Source: Aporrectodea caliginosa
Lineage: Eukaryota > Annelida > Clitellata > Crassiclitellata > Lumbricidae
Reading direction: 5' to 3'
NCBI GenBank assembly: GCA_020284085.1
Contig: JACEVL010000833.1
Location: 402,501-466,500 of the forward strand
Length of the DNA: 64,000 nucleotides
Shown here: positions 63,501 to 64,000 of the stretch, one piece after another
Numbering within the stretch: the first letter of the stretch is position 1
How the letters are laid out: each line of letters begins with the position of its first letter
The notes under the pieces: generated by a model
Told to the model about the DNA's origin: nothing
Database searches by the model: none
What the model saw: only the letters and a program-made list of their open reading frames with translations
Translations under genes and position numbers: made by a program

Positions 63501-64000
63501 CATATTTCATAGGATGTCACAGAATTATGTGTTTTATATATTATGCCTTTTGAAAGCTATTTTAGAGCACCATAGCTTACGTGTATGACTGTATGTGGAT
63601 TTGAATACAGTCATTAGAAATAAGAAATGCTCCTATAACAGACTGAATAGAATATGCTGTCAGTTATGTGAAATCTTGCAGAAACATTTTATATAATGTA
63701 ATTAAATACTTTTTGAAGATCGTCGATGGATGGGATGAAACTCCGCGTCATTATATTCGATTGGATGTCCGTTCCTTACTTCAAGACGCAGCCATTGAAG
63801 ATGTAAGTACATCTTACCAATTTATTTATTTACTTCATTGTTGCAATTTACGGAAACTTTTTATTTAAATATATCTGTTCTAGTGTGAGGCTTGAATACG
63901 ACTCTTTCATGTCAAATCAAAAGATTTTTTAAAATTTCATAGTCAACCCCAAAGTGATGTGTGGTGACCCAGCAGTGGAATTTACTGTTACAGGTTGAGA
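42305..64000 (+). CDS. YLPM1: YLPM1 (ZAP3-type) nuclear protein with C-terminal P-loop domain, 3' end beyond window
   Basis: YLP motif-containing protein 1 is a nuclear protein linked to PP1 and transcription; it ends in a P-loop kinase-like domain. Exons: 42305-42583, 44305-44449, 45353-45451, 46012-50536, 51138-51177, 51845-52015, 53708-53737, 55729-56111, 56515-56603, 56948-57262, 57669-57861, 58446-58677, 61469-61588, 62072-62248, 62456-62539, 63719-63802, and 63994 onward. All junctions are GT-AG and phase-consistent, giving about 2,320 residues so far. Order: Gln/Pro-rich start MFPQWG; Trp-rich coiled region (EYQQSLLQYQQ to YLQYEQQWKQYEEQM) as in vertebrate YLPM1; huge Gly/Pro/Arg repeat exon; conserved REHELIKKAAEELKLL; Arg/Asp-rich section; then Walker A GPPGAGKT (residues about 2153-2160), LCLDDYF, IIVDA and LDVRSLLQDAAIED. 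The identity of the C-terminal block leaves little doubt. Confidence 0.95.
42641..43022. mobile_element. TIR-bounded 36-bp minisatellite block E2, in YLPM1 intron 1
   Basis: Inverted ends AAACGTGTAGTTTAGC plus TCGTAAATTATTCGC (32 bp, one mismatch) flank eight tandem copies of a 36-bp unit with core GAAGCTGGATTGATGAAAAG. The unit is shared with E1 (41259-41604), but the ends are not. No coding capacity. Confidence 0.8.
43239..43276 (+). repeat. Two copies of the exon-1 start string in intron 1
   Basis: AAAGATGTTCCCTCAG occurs twice 24 bp apart, separated by TGTCAGGT, and matches the YLPM1 start AAGATGTTCCCTCAGTG at 42303. The matches end after about 16 bp. Confidence 0.7.
44305..45451 (+). 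CDS. YLPM1: YLPM1 exons 2 and 3 (Gln-rich helical region)
   Basis: Exon 2 is 44305-44449 and exon 3 is 45353-45451. Together with the start of exon 4 they encode alternating Gln/Trp/Tyr helices (QWQEYQQSLLQYQQQ, FEMQYSDWMKQYNDWKEQ, YLQYEQQWKQYEEQ), the best conserved N-terminal part of YLPM1. The intron between them holds two LINE 3' ends in opposite orientation. Confidence 0.9.
44478..44590 (-). mobile_element. CR1/L2-like LINE 3' end in YLPM1 intron 2
   Basis: ATTCATTACAGATATTTATA, then TAGCACCCCTTCAAGGC and CCCAGCACGGC: minus-strand LINE tail just after the exon 2 donor. Confidence 0.6.
45040..45335 (+). mobile_element. CR1/L2-like LINE 3' end in YLPM1 intron 2
   Basis: Plus-strand remnants of the RT C-terminus (STWNGLPWD..., GWAGSDSE) are followed by CTTGAAGAGGCACTCTTAA and a GAATGAATG tail that ends 20 bp before the exon 3 acceptor. 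Confidence 0.7.
46012..50536 (+). CDS. YLPM1: YLPM1 exon 4 (4.5-kb Gly/Pro/Arg repeat exon)
   Basis: A single 4,525-bp exon, acceptor TTTGTGCAG, donor GA|GTATGT. The protein is intrinsically disordered, rich in RGPG, RFPGPRGPG and RPPGPR motifs, with acidic blocks near the end (EEYTEELETEEGLEAEAE). Two coding repeats are nested in it (47595-47729, 48864-49285). The open frame runs past 50536 to a stop at 50625-50627, but the donor is strong and exon 5 restores the family pattern. Retention of intron 4 would give a truncated protein without the P-loop domain. Confidence 0.93.
47595..47729 (+). repeat. In-frame 27-bp coding repeat, five copies
   Basis: Five copies of a 9-residue unit RGPGMGPDL within YLPM1 exon 4. 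Near-identical DNA units (CGTGGCCCGGGAATGGG) indicate recent slippage or unequal exchange. Confidence 0.95.
48864..49285 (+). repeat. In-frame 51-bp coding repeat, eight to nine copies
   Basis: A 17-residue unit (GLGVRPPGPRAEGPGPM) is repeated with drift; one copy is short (GHGIRPPVSDLM). Arg/Pro-rich units may act as low-complexity interaction surface. Confidence 0.93.
50626..50745 (+). repeat. Dispersed repeat R1, copy in YLPM1 intron 4
   Basis: About 115 bp (GGAACCTGCTGCCTGTAAAA to GACTGTTCCAACTCC) that recurs inverted at 55145-55288, about 90% identical by eye. Non-coding. Confidence 0.8.
50965..51020 (-). mobile_element. LINE 3' end fragment
   Basis: ATGTAATGTAACAAGACATT then TATATAGCACCACTT, minus orientation, in YLPM1 intron 4. 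Confidence 0.45.
51138..53737 (+). CDS. YLPM1: YLPM1 exons 5, 6 and 7
   Basis: Exon 5 (51138-51177, 40 bp), exon 6 (51845-52015) and exon 7 (53708-53737, a 30-bp microexon, DETEEPLDYE). Exon 6 has the conserved helix FSEREHELIKKAAEELKLL. Its acceptor is a TAGCAG tandem, so the first Gln may be optional. A repeat lies inverted on either side of this exon group (50626 and 55145). Confidence 0.88.
52126..52175. repeat. Tandem duplication near the start of YLPM1 intron 6
   Basis: CACTGCAGCATGAAAGTGTG and its neighbour GTCACAAAAAA are repeated twice in tandem about 34 bp apart. Confidence 0.8.
52650..52806 (-). mobile_element. tRNA-derived SINE, copy 2, in YLPM1 intron 6
   Basis: On the minus strand: an A-box-like TGGTTGAATGGTAATAC, a B-box GGGTTCGATACTC, then a body AAGGTTGACTCAGCCTTCCA and AGGATGGATCGGCGCC shared with 3913-4080. 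Confidence 0.68.
52963..53560 (-). mobile_element. CR1/L2-like LINE, RT C-terminus and 3' tail, in YLPM1 intron 6
   Basis: Minus-strand frame: SRVDYCNSLLIGLP, then TQLHWLPLSDRIQFK, then TRSFAIIGPSLWNALP and a final SATEWPRL region, followed by GCGCTATATAAATTAC and a (ATTAC)n tail at 52963-52982. Few breaks. Confidence 0.85.
54020..54112. repeat. (TA)n-rich tract in YLPM1 intron 7
   Basis: TATATA runs with short ATTAT interruptions. No other feature. Confidence 0.85.
55145..55288 (-). repeat. Dispersed repeat R1, inverted copy in YLPM1 intron 7
   Basis: Reverse complement of 50626-50745. It has a (CATA)n array (55094-55138) at the end that would be its 3' tail, so it is probably a retroposon. 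Confidence 0.8.
55729..57861 (+). CDS. YLPM1: YLPM1 exons 8 to 11 (Arg/Asp/Pro-rich region)
   Basis: Exons 55729-56111, 56515-56603, 56948-57262 and 57669-57861, phases 2, 1, 1, 2. They encode GDREYLDRDDRF, RPPPSFG-type Pro stretches and an RD/RE-rich section (SDRDRELRDRERDFRDHD) like the RD/RE tract ahead of the P-loop domain in vertebrate YLPM1. Confidence 0.9.
56645..56815. repeat. Tandem duplication of about 85 bp in YLPM1 intron 9
   Basis: TTCTAGTGTCTTCGACCAAA...GCACAAGTTGT is followed directly by a second copy beginning TTCTAGTGTCTTCTACCAAA with about 88% identity by eye. Confidence 0.85.
58446..58677 (+). CDS. YLPM1: YLPM1 exon 12 (Walker A)
   Basis: Acceptor TTTTCTTGAAG, donor AAG|GTCAGT. 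Encodes RRSRPDHIVVIIRG, then GPPGAGKTYVSRLLK. The GxxxxGKT loop binds nucleotide phosphates. Confidence 0.95.
58980..61019. mobile_element. Non-autonomous hAT element, copy 2, split by a Helitron, in YLPM1 intron 12
   Basis: Ends CAGAGTTGTATTGTC and, inverted, CAGACTTGTATACGAG. Perfect 8-bp duplication TAATGATG at 58972-58979 and 61020-61027. Without the inserted Helitron (59230-60353) the element is 916 bp and matches 14519-15418 along its length in inverted orientation. GAGACC/GGTCTC blocks at both ends form the subterminal repeats. No transposase. Confidence 0.9.
59230..60353 (+). mobile_element. Non-autonomous Helitron, copy B
   Basis: Starts TCTATATTATAAG, ends CCTGGGCGAAGCCGGG hairpin, AAAAATG, CTAG. 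Flanked by A and T: the host reads CAGTA|T...CTAG|TTGTGC, and the empty paralogue at 15150-15166 reads (inverted) CAGTATTGCGC. This proves both ends and the absence of a target duplication. 1,124 bp, no Rep/helicase. Confidence 0.92.
61245..61290 (-). mobile_element. LINE 3' end fragment
   Basis: ACAATTTATATAGCATCATC; a short minus-orientation tail in YLPM1 intron 12. Confidence 0.4.
61469..63802 (+). CDS. YLPM1: YLPM1 exons 13 to 16 (rest of P-loop domain)
   Basis: Exons 61469-61588 (PRMLCLDDYFM), 62072-62248 (MEYEYDPAVEPSYK to FIIVDAI and FWSYAKSKGFQ), 62456-62539 (VYVVETQAEVGICAKRN) and 63719-63802 (WDETPRHYIRLDVRSLLQD), all phase 0. The IIVDA strand is the Walker-B-like position. The next acceptor, ACTGTTACAG, opens exon 17 at 63994 (first codons V-E). 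Confidence 0.95.
62517..62655 (+). repeat. Duplicated end of YLPM1 exon 15 with altered donor
   Basis: AAACAGTCTGATATTCAGAA plus AGTAAGTGC at the true exon end recurs about 103 bp downstream as the same string followed by AGTTAAGTGC. The second copy has one extra T in the donor. Confidence 0.85.
62922..63346. mobile_element. TIR element of unknown superfamily in YLPM1 intron 15
   Basis: Ends GGGTCGTCCATTAATTATG and, inverted, GGGTCATTCATTAATTATG, both followed by TCAACAAA. Sub-terminal GTTGACAAGGGGGGAGGGGG blocks occur near both ends. About 425 bp. The target duplication is not clear. Confidence 0.72.

Overview
This is animal nuclear DNA. Genes are split by GT-AG introns, intergenic and intronic DNA is full of microsatellites and transposons, and there are no operons. 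The two best-supported genes are orthologues of widespread animal genes (YLPM1, COX7A2L). The third is a homeobox gene of the Msx-like (Msxlx) type, which is known from amphioxus, hemichordates and echinoderms and absent from vertebrates. With the CR1/L2-like LINEs, hAT MITEs, MULEs and Helitrons, this suggests a marine invertebrate, most likely a non-vertebrate deuterostome. The species cannot be fixed from the window.

Layout. 1-12,900: the last two coding exons of the homeobox gene (1144-1316 and 12340-12858, + strand), separated by an 11.0 kb intron at the classical homeodomain 44/45 site. That intron holds a nested set of mobile elements: a LINE 3' end is split by a 4.1 kb Mutator-like (MULE) element with inverted arrays of 15-bp repeats, an exact 9-bp target duplication, and a broken FLYWCH + MULE transposase + RING-finger gene, whose own intron is hit by a Helitron. 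12,900-38,000: no gene I can defend. It contains microsatellites, LINE 3' ends, hAT elements with 8-bp target duplications, a palindromic mariner, tRNA-derived SINEs and stretches of unassigned sequence. 38,125-41,123 (- strand): a three-exon COX7A2L-like gene. 41,124-42,304: its shared 5' region with the next gene. 42,305-64,000 (+ strand): YLPM1, with 16 complete coding exons and the first bases of a 17th; the gene continues past the window.

Gene logic. YLPM1 is a nuclear protein with a very large proline/glycine/arginine-rich repeat exon and a C-terminal P-loop kinase-like domain. COX7A2L acts in mitochondrial respiratory supercomplex assembly. The two are divergently transcribed, with start codons about 1.2 kb apart. 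The homeobox gene is a transcription factor with no visible functional link to them.

The most unusual structures are: the FLYWCH-MULE-RING foldback element; a Helitron whose exact A|T insertion point is proven by an unoccupied paralogous copy elsewhere in the window; a palindromic mariner carrying the transposase C-terminus in both arms; two TIR-bounded blocks that share one 36-bp minisatellite but have different ends, on either side of YLPM1 exon 1; and a roughly 20-fold excess of the palindrome TAGGCCTA. All identifications come from reading the sequence; no database search was run.
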